From the NCBI RefSeq assembly GCF_013408795.1, contig NZ_JACCCC010000001.1:1922001-1986000 (forward strand): a stretch of DNA of 64,000 nt. Direction: 5' to 3'. The first letter of the stretch is position 1, and every line of letters begins with the position of its first letter. This stretch comes from Spinactinospora alkalitolerans. GTDB taxonomy: Bacteria; Actinomycetota; Actinomycetes; Streptosporangiales; Streptosporangiaceae. Shown here in pieces: positions 12,076 to 21,738 of this stretch. Below the pieces are notes generated by a model that was not told the origin of the DNA, searched no databases, and was given only the letters and a program-made list of their open reading frames with translations. The position numbers were made by a program, and so were the translations under genes.

Positions 12076-12120
12076 GCATTGCTCCATTCATGGGGTGTTT
12101 TGCAGGGCATTGCTCCACTC
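12076..12120. repeat. Direct repeat upstream of yvcK
   Basis: GCATTGCTCCAYTC occurs at 12076-12089 and 12107-12120 (13 of 14 bases identical, period 31 bp). The copies lie in the rapZ-yvcK gap, about 90-130 bp before the yvcK start. The spacing of about three helical turns would suit a protein binding one face of the DNA. Confidence 0.5.
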
Positions 12121-12209
12121 GCGAGCGGCCGCCGGGCGTCGCCCGGGGCCCGCGGCGAGCGCTGACACGGCTCGTGCACGGATTCGGATCATGAGGTACG
12201 CACGCTCAG

Positions 12210-13208
12210 ATGTCGGGCTATGAGGACGCGGAGAACGCGCGCCAGGAACACGGGAGCGACGCCCTGCCGCCACGGGTGGTGGCCCTGGGCGGCGGGCACG
12301 GGCTGTACGCCTCCCTCTCGGCCCTGCGCCGGGTGACCACCGATGTCACCGCTGTGGTGACGGTCGCCGACGACGGCGGCTCCAGCGGCCGCCTCCGCCG
12401 CGAGCTGGGGGTGCTGCCGCCGGGCGACCTGCGGATGGCGCTGGCCGCGCTGTGCGGCGACGACGAGTGGGGCCACACCTGGAGCGAGGTGATCCAGCAC
12501 CGCTTCCGCTCCGAGGGGGAGCTGCACGGCCACGCCGTCGGCAACCTGCTCATCGTCGCGCTGTGGGAGCTGCTCGGCGACTCGGTGGCCGGCCTGGACT
12601 GGGTCGGCCAACTGCTCGGGGCGCACGGCAGGGTGCTGCCGATGTCGTCGGTGCCGCTGGACATCGCGGCCGAGGTCGAAGGCGTCGACCCGGCCCGCCC
12701 CGACGAGGTCACGACCGTGCGCGGCCAGGTGGCCTGCGCCAGCACGCGCGGGCGGGTGCGCTCGGTCTCGCTGGTGCCCGAGAAGCCGCCGGCCTCCCAG
12801 CAGGCGGTCAAGGCGGTGCGCGAGGCCGACTGGGTCGTGTTCGGCCCCGGTTCCTGGTTCACCAGCGTCCTGCCGCACCTGCTGGTCCCGGAGCTGGCCG
12901 ACACGCTGGTGCGGACCCGGGCCCGCCGGGTGGTGGCGCTGAACCTGTCGCCGCAGCAGGGAGAGACCGACGACTTCGCCGCCCACACCTACCTGGAGGT
13001 GCTCAGCGCCCACGCGCCCAATCTGGGCGTGGACGTCGTGCTGGCAGACCCCGATGTCGTGGAGGACACCGGACGGCTGCGCCGCGCCGCGGAGAAGCTG
13101 GGCGGCCGCCTGGTCCTGGCCGACGTCGCGGCGCGCGACGGCTCCCCGCGCCACGACCCGGACCTGCTGGCCGCGGCCTTCGACGAGGTGTTCCGGGAGG
13201 CCCCGTGA
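12210..13208 (+). CDS. yvcK: Gluconeogenesis factor YvcK/CofD-like protein
   Basis: This 332-residue protein has the YvcK/CofD fold signatures VVALGGGHGLYASLSALR (residues 22-39), VADDGGSSGRLRRELGVLPPGDLR (52-75) and HAVGNLLIVALWE (110-122). The family binds UDP-sugars (UDP-GlcNAc) and is needed for growth on gluconeogenic carbon and for normal peptidoglycan synthesis in Bacillus and Mycobacterium. The gene order rapZ-yvcK-whiA is a very widely conserved Gram-positive trio, which supports the calls of all three. The start is the ATG at 12210; no strong Shine-Dalgarno is visible. Confidence 0.94.
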   Translation: MSGYEDAENARQEHGSDALPPRVVALGGGHGLYASLSALRRVTTDVTAVVTVADDGGSSGRLRRELGVLPPGDLRMALAALCGDDEWGHTWSEVIQHRFRSEGELHGHAVGNLLIVALWELLGDSVAGLDWVGQLLGAHGRVLPMSSVPLDIAAEVEGVDPARPDEVTTVRGQVACASTRGRVRSVSLVPEKPPASQQAVKAVREADWVVFGPGSWFTSVLPHLLVPELADTLVRTRARRVVALNLSPQQGETDDFAAHTYLEVLSAHAPNLGVDVVLADPDVVEDTGRLRRAAEKLGGRLVLADVAARDGSPRHDPDLLAAAFDEVFREAP

Positions 13209-13394
13209 CCGGCCGCGGCCGGCCGGCGGCCGCATCGGCGCTCGGCCCGACATAAGGGCCCGACCCGGCCGATGAGCGGCGATAGACGGCAAGCTCATTC
13301 AGAGCGGAAAACCCGACTCGCCGGATTGATCAGGGACAATGGACACGCGTCCAAGGGCGTGGCACAGCCCGGATCGGCCAGTAGTCTGCCACGG

Positions 13395-13421
13395 GAGGAC
13401 GCCTTCTCACACGGCGTCCTC
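13395..13421 (+). other. Hairpin in the whiA leader
   Basis: Arms GAGGACGCC (13395-13403) and GGCGTCCTC (13413-13421) form a perfect 9-bp stem with a 9-nt loop. It lies 34 bp before the whiA start codon and upstream of its GGGGGAGGA ribosome site. It could be a leader structure or a weak terminator. Confidence 0.45.
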
Positions 13422-13454
13422 GCTCCAGCGAGTTCCAGGGGGAGGACCACATCC

Positions 13455-14435
13455 ATGGCGATGACCGGCGTGGTGAAGGACGAGTTGAGCAGGCTGACCG
13501 TTCTCAAGCCATGCTGTCGCAAGGCCGAGGTCTCCACGGTCCTGCGCTTCACCGGCGGCCTGCACCTGGTGAGCGGGCGGATCGTGATCGAGGCCGAACT
13601 CGACACGGGCGCGGCGGCGCGGCGACTGCGCAAGGACATCTCCGAGGTGTTCGGCCACGAGTCCGAGGTCGTCGTCCTGTCTCCCAGCGGCCTGCGCAAG
13701 GGCAACCGCTACGTCGTCCGGGTCATCAAGGACGGTGAGAGCCTGGCCCGCCAGACCGGGCTGATCGACGGCAACGGCCGCCCGGTGCGCGGGCTGCCCC
13801 GGCACGTGGTCGCGGGCGGGACGTGCGACGCGGAGTCGGCCTGGCGCGGGGCCTTCATCGCGCACGGCTCGCTCACCGAGCCGGGGCGCTCGATGTCGCT
13901 GGAGGTGACCTGCCCCGGCCCCGAGGCCGCGCTGGCGCTGGTCGGTGCGGCCCGTCGGCTGAAGGTGCACGCCAAGGCCCGCGAGGTGCGCGGGGTGGAC
14001 CGGGTCGTGGTACGCGACGGCGACTCCATCGGCGCGCTGCTGACCCTGCTGGGCGCCCACCAGAGCGTGCTGGCCTGGGAGGAGCGGCGCATGCGGCGCG
14101 AGGTCCGCGCCACCGCCAACCGGCTCGCCAACTTCGACGACGCCAACCTGCGGCGCAGCGCCCGCGCCGCGGTCGCGGCCGGTGCGCGGGTGGAGCGCGC
14201 GCTGGAGATCCTCGGCGACGACGCGCCCGAGCACCTGGTCGCGGCGGGGCGGCTGCGGCTGGCGCACAAGCAGGCCTCGCTGGAGGAGCTGGGCCAGTTG
14301 TCGGACCCGCAGTTGACCAAGGACGCCATCGCCGGGCGGATCCGGCGCCTGCTGGCCATGGCCGACAAGCGGGCCGCCGACCAGGGCATTCCGGGCACCG
14401 ACGCCAACCTCACCCCCGACATGCTGGTGCCCTGA
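13455..14435 (+). CDS. whiA: Sporulation transcription regulator WhiA
   Basis: This 326-residue protein opens with [14 protein letters not shown] and [19 protein letters not shown], the typical WhiA N-terminus. An inactive LAGLIDADG homing-endonuclease-like domain follows, then a C-terminal helix-turn-helix domain ([30 protein letters not shown] near 281-310). In Streptomyces WhiA acts with WhiB to start sporulation septation. The gene is in its usual place after rapZ and yvcK. A GGGGGAGGA site precedes the ATG. An in-frame extension upstream crosses the leader hairpin and lacks family similarity, so it was not used. Confidence 0.97.
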   Translation: MAMTGVVKDELSRLTVLKPCCRKAEVSTVLRFTGGLHLVSGRIVIEAELDTGAAARRLRKDISEVFGHESEVVVLSPSGLRKGNRYVVRVIKDGESLARQTGLIDGNGRPVRGLPRHVVAGGTCDAESAWRGAFIAHGSLTEPGRSMSLEVTCPGPEAALALVGAARRLKVHAKAREVRGVDRVVVRDGDSIGALLTLLGAHQSVLAWEERRMRREVRATANRLANFDDANLRRSARAAVAAGARVERALEILGDDAPEHLVAAGRLRLAHKQASLEELGQLSDPQLTKDAIAGRIRRLLAMADKRAADQGIPGTDANLTPDMLVP

Positions 14436-14476
14436 CGACCGCCGCCGCAGAGTGGAATGAGGCAAAAACCCGACCA

Positions 14477-14492
14477 AATGGTCTAGACCTCT
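14477..14492. promoter_or_regulatory. DasR-like (dre) palindrome upstream of gap
   Basis: AATGGTCTAGACCTCT contains the perfect 10-bp palindrome GGTCTAGACC (14480-14489). It matches 11 of 12 bases of the GntR/HutC-family DasR core TGGTCTAGACCA. It lies about 205 bp before the gap start. DasR is the GlcNAc-responsive regulator of Streptomyces. Whether this genome has dasR cannot be seen here. Confidence 0.6.
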
Positions 14493-14583
14493 ACGGGGTG
14501 GTGGTGCGAGTATGGTCACCGGCACTCGGGGGGCCGTCACCGACCGCGGGTCCGCCACGGCCGCCCGCCGGAATTGGCGATAG

Positions 14584-15705
<1,122 letters not shown>

Positions 15706-15722
15706 CTCGCCGCCCACGGCAA

Positions 15723-15755
15723 CGGTGACGCCCTCCCTGCGGGAGGGCGTCACCG
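15723..15755 (+). terminator. Perfect 15-bp hairpin between gap and pgk
   Basis: Arms 15723-15737 and 15741-15755 are perfectly complementary around a TGC loop, 18 bp after the gap stop. It lacks a T-tract. It may terminate part of the gap transcripts or stabilise the processed gap mRNA, giving gap higher expression than pgk-tpiA. Confidence 0.7.
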
Positions 15756-15797
15756 CCCATGTACGCGCATCACACCTCCCAGGAGGGGAAGTCAAGC

Positions 15798-16985
15798 ATG
15801 CGGACGATCGAGGACCTCGACGTCGCGGGCAAGCGAGTCTTCGTCCGGGCCGACCTCAACGTGCCGCTCGACGGTGACCGCATCACCGACGACGGCCGCA
15901 TCCGGGCGAGCCTGCCCACCATCAACCACCTGCGCGAGCGCGGCGCGCGCGTCATCGTCGGCGCCCACCTCGGCCGCCCCAAGGGCGAGGCCAAGCCGGA
16001 GTTCTCGCTGCGCCCCGTCGCGGTCCGGCTGGGCGAGCTGCTCGGCGCCCCGGTGCGCTTCGCCACCGACACCGCCGGCGAGTCCGCCCGCGCGGTGAGC
16101 GCCGAACTGGCCGACGGCGAGGTCGCGCTGGTGGAGAACCTGCGCTTCGAGCCGGGGGAGACCAGCAAGGACGACGCCGAGCGCGCCGAGTTCGCCGACC
16201 GCCTCGCCGGGCTCGCCGACCTCTACGTCGGCGACGGCTTCGGTGCCGTGCACCGCAAGCACGCCAGCGTCTTCGACCTGCCCCGGCGCCTGCCGCACGC
16301 GGCGGGCGGCCTGGTCTTCACCGAGGTCGACGTGCTGCGTCGGCTCACCGAGTCCCCCGAGCGCCCCTATGCGGTGGTGCTGGGCGGCTCCAAGGTCTCC
16401 GACAAGCTCGGCGTCATCGACAATCTGCTCACCACCGCCGACCGCATCCTCATCGGCGGCGGCATGGTGTTCACCTTCCTCGCCGCCAAGGGCTACGAGG
16501 TGGGCTCCAGCCTGCTGGAGCGCGACCAGATCGACACGGTCAACGACTACCTGCGCCGCGCCGAGGAGCACGGCGTGGAGTTCGTGCTGCCGGTCGACGT
16601 CGTCGCGGCCGACTCCTTCTCCGCCGACGCCGCGCACGACGTGGTCGAGGCCGGCGCCATCCCCGCCGACCGGATGGGCCTGGACATCGGCCCGCGTTCG
16701 GCCGAGCTGTTCGCCGCCAAGCTGGCCGACGCCAGGACCGTGTTCTGGAACGGCCCGATGGGCGTGTTCGAGATGGCGCCGTTCGCCGGCGGCACCAGGG
16801 CCGTCGCCCAGGGCCTGATCGACTCCGGGGCCTTCACCGTGGTGGGCGGGGGCGACTCCGCCGCGGCCGTGCGGGCGCTCGGCTTCGACGAGAAGGCGTT
16901 CGGACACATCTCCACCGGCGGCGGCGCCAGCCTGGAGTACCTCGAAGGCAAGACCCTCCCCGGCATCGCGGCACTGGAAGAGTAG
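15798..16985 (+). CDS. pgk: Phosphoglycerate kinase
   Basis: This 395-residue enzyme transfers the phosphate of 1,3-bisphosphoglycerate to ADP. Visible motifs are [12 protein letters not shown] at the N-terminus, the substrate-binding [20 protein letters not shown], the hinge region [18 protein letters not shown], and the nucleotide-binding C-terminal [16 protein letters not shown]. The ATG has an AGGAGGGGAAG site. tpiA follows 7 bp after the stop, so the two are probably one transcription unit. Confidence 0.98.
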   Translation: MRTIEDLDVAGKRVFVRADLNVPLDGDRITDDGRIRASLPTINHLRERGARVIVGAHLGRPKGEAKPEFSLRPVAVRLGELLGAPVRFATDTAGESARAVSAELADGEVALVENLRFEPGETSKDDAERAEFADRLAGLADLYVGDGFGAVHRKHASVFDLPRRLPHAAGGLVFTEVDVLRRLTESPERPYAVVLGGSKVSDKLGVIDNLLTTADRILIGGGMVFTFLAAKGYEVGSSLLERDQIDTVNDYLRRAEEHGVEFVLPVDVVAADSFSADAAHDVVEAGAIPADRMGLDIGPRSAELFAAKLADARTVFWNGPMGVFEMAPFAGGTRAVAQGLIDSGAFTVVGGGDSAAAVRALGFDEKAFGHISTGGGASLEYLEGKTLPGIAALEE

Positions 16986-16992
16986 GGCAATC

Positions 16993-17778
16993 ATGGCAAA
17001 CGCCAAGCGCAAGCCGCTGATCGCGGGCAACTGGAAGCTGCACAACAACCACTTCGAGGCCATCGCGCTGGTCCAGAAAATGGCGTTCTCGCTCAACGGC
17101 GCCGACTTCGACGCCGCCGAGGTCGTGGTCCTGCCGCCGTTCACGAGCCTGCGCAGCGTGCAGACCCTCGTCGACGGTGACAAGCTCAAGATCGGCTACG
17201 GCGCCCAGGACATCTCCCAGCACGAGAAGGGCGCCTACACCGGCGAGGTCTCGGGGCCGATGCTGGCCAAGCTCGGCTGCTCCTACGTGCTGGCCGGGCA
17301 CTCCGAGCGCCGCGAGCACCACAACGAGGACGACGCGGTCGTCAACGCCAAGGTCAAGGCGGCCTTCGCCAACGACATCACCCCGCTCCTGTGCCTGGGG
17401 GAGGGGCTGGAGGTGCGCAAGGCCGGCGACCAGGTGGCCCACACCGTCGCCCAGCTCGACGGCGCGCTCAAGGGCGTCACCGAGGAGCAGGCCCGCCGCC
17501 TGGTCATCGCCTACGAGCCGGTCTGGGCCATCGGCACCGGCGAGGTCGCCACCCCCGACGACGCCCAGGAGGTGTGCGCGGCGCTGCGCGTGCGCCTGGG
17601 CGAGCTGTACTCGCCGGAGGCCTCGCGCGAGACGCGGATCCTCTACGGCGGCTCGGTCAAGAGCGACAACATCGCCGGCATCATGGCCAAGAGCGACGTC
17701 GACGGCGCCCTGGTGGGCGGTGCGAGCCTCAAGGCCGACGAGTTCGTCAAGCTGGTCCGCTTCCGCGAGCAGTCCTGA
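16993..17778 (+). CDS. tpiA: Triosephosphate isomerase
   Basis: This 261-residue enzyme interconverts dihydroxyacetone phosphate and glyceraldehyde-3-phosphate. It shows the catalytic Lys in AGNWKLHNN (about residue 13), the catalytic His in [14 protein letters not shown], and the Glu in [20 protein letters not shown] with the flexible loop. The C-terminal phosphate-binding YGGSVKSDN and [10 protein letters not shown] are also present. It directly follows pgk with 7 bp between them. Confidence 0.98.
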   Translation: MANAKRKPLIAGNWKLHNNHFEAIALVQKMAFSLNGADFDAAEVVVLPPFTSLRSVQTLVDGDKLKIGYGAQDISQHEKGAYTGEVSGPMLAKLGCSYVLAGHSERREHHNEDDAVVNAKVKAAFANDITPLLCLGEGLEVRKAGDQVAHTVAQLDGALKGVTEEQARRLVIAYEPVWAIGTGEVATPDDAQEVCAALRVRLGELYSPEASRETRILYGGSVKSDNIAGIMAKSDVDGALVGGASLKADEFVKLVRFREQS

Positions 17779-18088
17779 CCTCCCGCGCCGATTCATTCGG
17801 GCCCGCGCCGTTGCTCCGCGTGCGGGTCCGAATGCCCGGGGAAGGGCCCTTCGTCCCCGAAACGGCGCGATCCGGCCGCCCGCATGGCGGTACAGAAGGG
17901 TAACGCGCGCTACACTGCGCGCAAGGTTCTTCGTCGAACCGGTCCGCGATGCGCAAGTCACGCGGTAAAATTCAGTATTGTCCCCGGTTCCTCATCCGCC
18001 GGGCCGCCGACCGCCTCGGGCGGTGCGACCGCGGAGGAACCCTAGATCGTCAATTCCCCCTCGTTGGGGTCGAGTTACGGGTGAGCAC
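17779..18088. other. Gap between tpiA and secG
   Basis: These 310 bp hold no convincing gene. They contain a GCGCGC-TACACT-GCGCGC inverted repeat near 17906-17923 and a lower-G+C patch near 17960-17985 that may hold the secG promoter. I see no clear terminator with a T-run and no RNA gene. Confidence 0.5.
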
Positions 18089-18325
18089 GTGATCCTCGGT
18101 CTGTCCGTTGTCCTGATGATCTTCAGCGTGCTGATGATCCTGCTGGTGCTGCTCCACAAGGGCAAGGGCGGTGGCCTGTCCGACCTGTTCGGCGGCGGCG
18201 TCACCTCCTCCCTGGGCGGCTCGTCGGTGGTGGAGCGCAATCTCGACCGCCTGACGATCATCACCGCTTCGCTGTGGATCGTCTGCGTCGTCGCCCTGGG
18301 TCTGCTGCTCAACCGGGGAGCCTAA
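18089..18325 (+). CDS. secG: Preprotein translocase subunit SecG
   Basis: This 78-residue protein has two membrane segments (VILGLSVVLMIFSVLMILLV, and a second helix near 53-73). They are separated by the conserved cytoplasmic loop LLHKGKGGGLSDLFGGG and SSVVERNLDRLT. SecG is the small accessory subunit of the SecYEG channel. I chose the GTG just before ILGLS, which gives the usual SecG length; the longer open frame would add about 37 basic residues with no family similarity. The position after tpiA is conserved in Streptomyces-type genomes. Confidence 0.94.
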   Translation: MILGLSVVLMIFSVLMILLVLLHKGKGGGLSDLFGGGVTSSLGGSSVVERNLDRLTIITASLWIVCVVALGLLLNRGA

Positions 18326-18445
18326 CCCCCCAGTACCCCCTCGTGCCCGTTACGGTCCGGGCACCAGCGCCCGGCACCCTGCCGCCGTGCGGAGCGCATA
18401 CCAGGTTTCCCCTCACCGGGGTATGTCCTTGCGAAGGAGTTTTTC

Positions 18446-18817
18446 GTGGGTAGTGGCAGTGCCATCCGTGGCAGCCGCGTCGGTGCCGGCCCGATGGGCG
18501 AGGCCGAGCGCGGCGAGTCCGCGCCGCGGATTCGAGTCCCGTTCTACTGTGCCAACAAGCACGAGGTCGTGCCGAGTTTCTCGCACGAGGCTCAGGTGCC
18601 CGAGGAGTGGGACTGCCCGCGCTGCGGCTTCCCCGCGGGCAAGGACCCCGAGAACCCGCCGGCCCCTCCGCGCACCGAGCCCTACAAGACCCACCTGGCC
18701 TACGTGAAGGAGCGGCGCAGCGACGCCGACGGCCAGGCCATCCTGGATGAGGCCCTGGCCAAGCTGCGGGCCGACCGCGCGGCCATCGACGCCGCGATGA
18801 GGGCCAACGCCAACTGA
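18446..18817 (+). CDS. RNA polymerase-binding protein, RbpA family (RbpB-like paralogue)
   Basis: This 123-residue protein starts with GTG behind a GAAGGAG site. It has the basic N-terminal segment AIRGSRVGAGPMGEAERGESAPR, a zinc-ribbon-like core (FYCANKHE and WDCPRCGFP), and a C-terminal helix with THLAYVKERRSDADGQAILDEALAKL corresponding to the sigma-interacting part of RbpA. RbpA activates transcription by binding principal sigma factors and RNA polymerase. The sequence resembles the shorter family member next to secG in streptomycetes more than canonical RbpA, whose end typically reads HWDMLLERRS. I therefore treat it as a paralogue; whether it activates transcription is an inference. Confidence 0.85.
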   Translation: MGSGSAIRGSRVGAGPMGEAERGESAPRIRVPFYCANKHEVVPSFSHEAQVPEEWDCPRCGFPAGKDPENPPAPPRTEPYKTHLAYVKERRSDADGQAILDEALAKLRADRAAIDAAMRANAN

Positions 18818-18841
18818 GCCGGACCCGGCGACCACGACGGC

Positions 18842-18875
18842 GATGCCCCGCCCGACGGCGGGGCATCTCGTTTTT
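18842..18875 (+). terminator. Intrinsic terminator after the RbpA-family gene
   Basis: A perfect 11-bp stem (18842-18852 pairing with 18857-18867) with a 4-nt loop is followed by TCGTTTTT. This is one of only two classic T-tailed terminators I see in the window. It marks the right edge of the conserved left block. Confidence 0.9.
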
Positions 18876-18928
18876 CCGGGCGCTCCTTCGGGGCGGGCCC
18901 GGTCCTTCGAGCGTCCGGAGCGTCGGCG

Positions 18929-19690
18929 TCAGGCCGGCGCCCGACCGCCCAGCCTGCGGGTGAGTTCGGCCGCGGCGTCGCGGGCGCGCGCGGCCAGCGC
19001 GGCGGGCGTGACCGGCCGGGCGCTGGGGACGGTCAGGCCGATCGCCGCCGCAGGGCTCCCGGTGTGGTCGAAGGCCGCGGCGGCCACCGAGGCGAACCCC
19101 TCCGCCACCTGCTGGTCCTCGCTCGACCAGCCGCGCCGGCGCTCGTCGGCGAGCAGGTCCCGCAGCTCCCGAGGGGAGGCCGGGCCGCGTCCGGTGCGGC
19201 TGACGAACGGTTCGGTCCCGGGGAAGAGCGCCCGCACCTGCGCGCGCGGCAGGCGGGCGAGCATGGCGCGGCCGGACGCGGTCAGGTGCGCCGGCAGCCG
19301 CACGCCCACGCCGGTGATCAGCACGGGCGCGTGGCGGGGCTGCTCCTTCAGCAGGTAGAGGGTGTCGCAGCCGTGCAGCACGCCCAGGTGCGCGGTCGCG
19401 CCGGTCTCCTCGGCGAGCCGGGTGAGCAGCGGCCGGGCCAGCCGCTCCAGCGGACCGTGGCGCAGATAGGCCGATCCGATCTCGAACGCGGCCACCCCCA
19501 GCCCCCACCGCCGCTCTTCGGGCAGGTGGGTGACGAACCCCTCCTCGGCCATGGCCTCCAGCAGTTGGTAGGCGCTGGAGCGCGGCAGTCCCAGGCCCCG
19601 CGCGATGGCGGTGGCCGAGACCGGCCCGGCCTGCGCCGCGAGGAAGCGCAGCAGCCGCAGGGCGCGCGTTGCGGCGGGAACATGGCTCAT
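18929..19690 (-). CDS. IclR-family transcriptional regulator
   Basis: This 253-residue protein has an N-terminal winged helix-turn-helix (TRALRLLRFLAAQAGPVSATAIARGLGLPRSSAYQLLEAMAEEGFV) and a C-terminal IclR effector domain (LPAHLTASGRAMLARLP ... GWSSEDQQVAEGFASVAAAAFD). It is divergent from a MhqO-like dioxygenase and a MhqD-like esterase, so it probably controls them in response to an aromatic or quinone-type effector. The ATG giving MSHVPAATRAL is chosen; the frame continues upstream through the divergent promoter and that part is not protein-like. Confidence 0.92.
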   Translation of the reverse strand: MSHVPAATRALRLLRFLAAQAGPVSATAIARGLGLPRSSAYQLLEAMAEEGFVTHLPEERRWGLGVAAFEIGSAYLRHGPLERLARPLLTRLAEETGATAHLGVLHGCDTLYLLKEQPRHAPVLITGVGVRLPAHLTASGRAMLARLPRAQVRALFPGTEPFVSRTGRGPASPRELRDLLADERRRGWSSEDQQVAEGFASVAAAAFDHTGSPAAAIGLTVPSARPVTPAALAARARDAAAELTRRLGGRAPA

Positions 19691-19830
19691 GGGTCGATTC
19701 TCGCCGCTGGAACGCGCGCCGGCCTCCCCGCTTCCGGATGCCTCCGCCTCCCGCGGTGCGCTCGGCCCGCGCGCTCCGTGGTCGCCCCGTGCGCGGGAAG
19801 ACGGGGACGGAGCACCGGCGCGGGAACATA

Positions 19831-19844
19831 GTTCAATTTTCAAC
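19831..19844. promoter_or_regulatory. Candidate operator between the IclR gene and the dioxygenase
   Basis: GTTCAA-TT-TTCAAC is a dyad (5 of 6 base pairs) in a local A+T-rich patch midway in the 195-bp divergent gap. IclR proteins typically bind short A+T-rich palindromes. No experimental consensus applies here, so the assignment is tentative. Confidence 0.35.
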
Positions 19845-19885
19845 TGTTTGCTACCGTGGAGACCGAACCGGCTGAAGGAGTGACC

Positions 19886-20842
19886 ATGAGCGTGCGCCCC
19901 GCGGGAATCCACCACGTAACGGCCGTCGCCAGCGATCCGCAGGCCAACGCCGACTTCTACCTCAACGCACTGGGGATGCGGCTGGTCAAGAAGACCGTCA
20001 ACTTCGACGCCCCGGAGACCTACCACCTCTACTACGGCGACCGGGCGGGCAACCCCGGCACCATCATGACGTTCTTCCCCTGGCCCGGCGCACCCAAGGG
20101 CCGCCTGGGCGCCGGGCAGGCGACGACCACGTCGTTCTCGGTTCCCGAGGGCTCACTCGGCTGGTGGCAGGGGCACCTGGCCTCACTGGGAGTCGAGGCC
20201 ACCCGGCCGGCCGAGCGGATCGAGGAGGACGTGCTCAGCCTGCGCGACCCCGACGGACTGGTGATCGAACTGGTCGCCAGCACCGACCACCACGACACCG
20301 ACCCGTGGGACGGCGGTCGGATCCCGGTCGAGCACGCCATCCGCGGCGTCCGCGCGGTCACGCTCACCGAGCACGACCACGAGCGCACCGCCGACATGCT
20401 GGCCGGCCGGCTCGGATTCACGCTCGCGGCCGAGCAGAACGGCCGCTACCGCTTCCACACCGCCGACGCCGGGAGCGCCGTGGGCACGGTGGTCGACGTG
20501 CTCGCCGACCCGCGCGCACCGCTCGGGCACGTGGCGGCCGGCACCGTCCACCACGTCGCCTACCGCGCCCCGGACGCCCAGGCCCAGGTCGACTGGCGGC
20601 AGAGCCTGCTCGACGACGGCGTCGGGGTCACCGAGATCCGCGACCGCTCCTACTTCACCTCGATCTACTTCCGCGAGCCCGGCGGGGTGCTGCTGGAGAT
20701 CGCCACCGACGGCCCCGGCTTCGACTACGACGAGCCGCTGCTGCAGCTCGGCCGCAGCCTGAAGCTGCCGCCGTGGCTGGAGCCCGACCGGGCCCAGATC
20801 GAGCGCGCCCTGCCCGCCGTGAAACCGGGGGACGACGCGTGA
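19886..20842 (+). CDS. Ring-cleaving dioxygenase, MhqO/MhqA-type (glyoxalase/VOC fold)
   Basis: This 318-residue protein is made of paired vicinal-oxygen-chelate modules: GIHHVTAVASDPQANADFYLNALGMRLVKKTVNFD (6-40) and AIRGVRAVTLTEHDHERTADML (147-168). The Fe-binding residues are probably His9/10, a His near 226 (AGTVHHVAYRA) and Glu near 276 (FREPGGVLLEIATD). Relatives in Bacillus (MhqA, MhqE, MhqO) open hydroquinone-type rings and protect against quinones. A GAAGGAG site precedes the ATG. The stop overlaps the GTG of the next gene (GTGA), so the pair is translationally coupled. Confidence 0.9.
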   Translation: MSVRPAGIHHVTAVASDPQANADFYLNALGMRLVKKTVNFDAPETYHLYYGDRAGNPGTIMTFFPWPGAPKGRLGAGQATTTSFSVPEGSLGWWQGHLASLGVEATRPAERIEEDVLSLRDPDGLVIELVASTDHHDTDPWDGGRIPVEHAIRGVRAVTLTEHDHERTADMLAGRLGFTLAAEQNGRYRFHTADAGSAVGTVVDVLADPRAPLGHVAAGTVHHVAYRAPDAQAQVDWRQSLLDDGVGVTEIRDRSYFTSIYFREPGGVLLEIATDGPGFDYDEPLLQLGRSLKLPPWLEPDRAQIERALPAVKPGDDA

Positions 20843-21483
20843 GCGGCCTCGGCTTCGAGCACGTGTTCCACCCGGCCGCCGCGCAGGGCGGGCCCACCCT
20901 GCTCCTGCTGCACGGCACCGGCGCCGACGAGCACGACCTGCTCGGCCTCGGCCGGGCGCTCGCGCCGGGCGCCGCGCTGCTGTCGCCGCGCGGGAAGGTG
21001 AGCGAGAACGGCGCCAACCGCTGGTTCCGGCGGCTGCGCGAAGGTGTCTTCGACGTCGACGACGTCATCGCCCGCACCCACGAACTCGCCGGATTCGTGG
21101 AGGAGTCCGTGGCGGCCCGCGGACTCGACCCCGCCTCCGTCGTGGCGGTCGGCTTCTCCAACGGCGCCAACATCGCCGCCGCGACGCTGCTGCTGCGTCC
21201 GGACCTGCTGCGCGGCGCCGCCCTGTTCGCCGCCGCCGCGCCCCTGCAGGGGCGCGAGCCCGAACGGGTGGACCTGTCGGCCGCATCGGTGTTCATGGGC
21301 GCCGGAACCGCCGACCCGATCACCCCGATCGACCAGGCCCGGCTGCTGGCCACCCAGTTGACCGAGCGCGGCGCGAACGTGCGCCTGCAGGAGCACCCCG
21401 GCGGGCACGCCCTGCCCCCGGCCGTCCTCAGCGGCGCGAAGGAGTGGCTGACCGGCCTCGGAGCGGCCACCCGCAGCGGCTGA
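20839..21483 (+). CDS. Phospholipase/carboxylesterase-type alpha/beta hydrolase (MhqD-like)
   Basis: This 214-residue serine hydrolase has the nucleophile motif GFSNG (near residues 104-108), the oxyanion region LLLHGTGADEHDLLGLG, the Asp in GTADPITPI and the His in EHPGGHALPPA, completing the triad. It overlaps the preceding dioxygenase gene by 4 bp. In Bacillus the equivalent pair mhqO/mhqD is induced by quinones under MhqR, a MarR protein; here the adjacent regulator is of the IclR family. The exact ester substrate is unknown. Confidence 0.88.
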   Translation: MSGLGFEHVFHPAAAQGGPTLLLLHGTGADEHDLLGLGRALAPGAALLSPRGKVSENGANRWFRRLREGVFDVDDVIARTHELAGFVEESVAARGLDPASVVAVGFSNGANIAAATLLLRPDLLRGAALFAAAAPLQGREPERVDLSAASVFMGAGTADPITPIDQARLLATQLTERGANVRLQEHPGGHALPPAVLSGAKEWLTGLGAATRSG

Positions 21484-21536
21484 CCCGCCACTGGCCCCGG
21501 ACCATCCCGAAAACGTGCGTGTCCGTCCCACGCACA

Positions 21537-21572
21537 CCGGAGGGCGCCCCACTGCACGGGGGCGCCCTCCGG
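21537..21572 (+). terminator. Perfect 14-bp hairpin after the hydrolase gene
   Basis: CCGGAGGGCGCCCC (21537-21550) pairs perfectly with 21559-21572 around an 8-nt loop, 54 bp after the stop. There is no T-run, as is common for actinobacterial terminators. It separates the IclR/MhqO-like operon from the hut cluster. Confidence 0.75.
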
Positions 21573-21738
21573 ATTCTCCCGCGGACCTTCGCGGACCCGG
21601 GTGCCGAAGCCGTGGCGGCATCGCGGGGGCCGGCGGAGTCCGGGCCCGAGTCCCTGAGATCGCCATAGTCTGAAATCCCGGACACAATCCCCGTGTCAGA
21701 GGTCGCAGACGCAGGTCCGCGCGGCGTCCAATAGAGGC

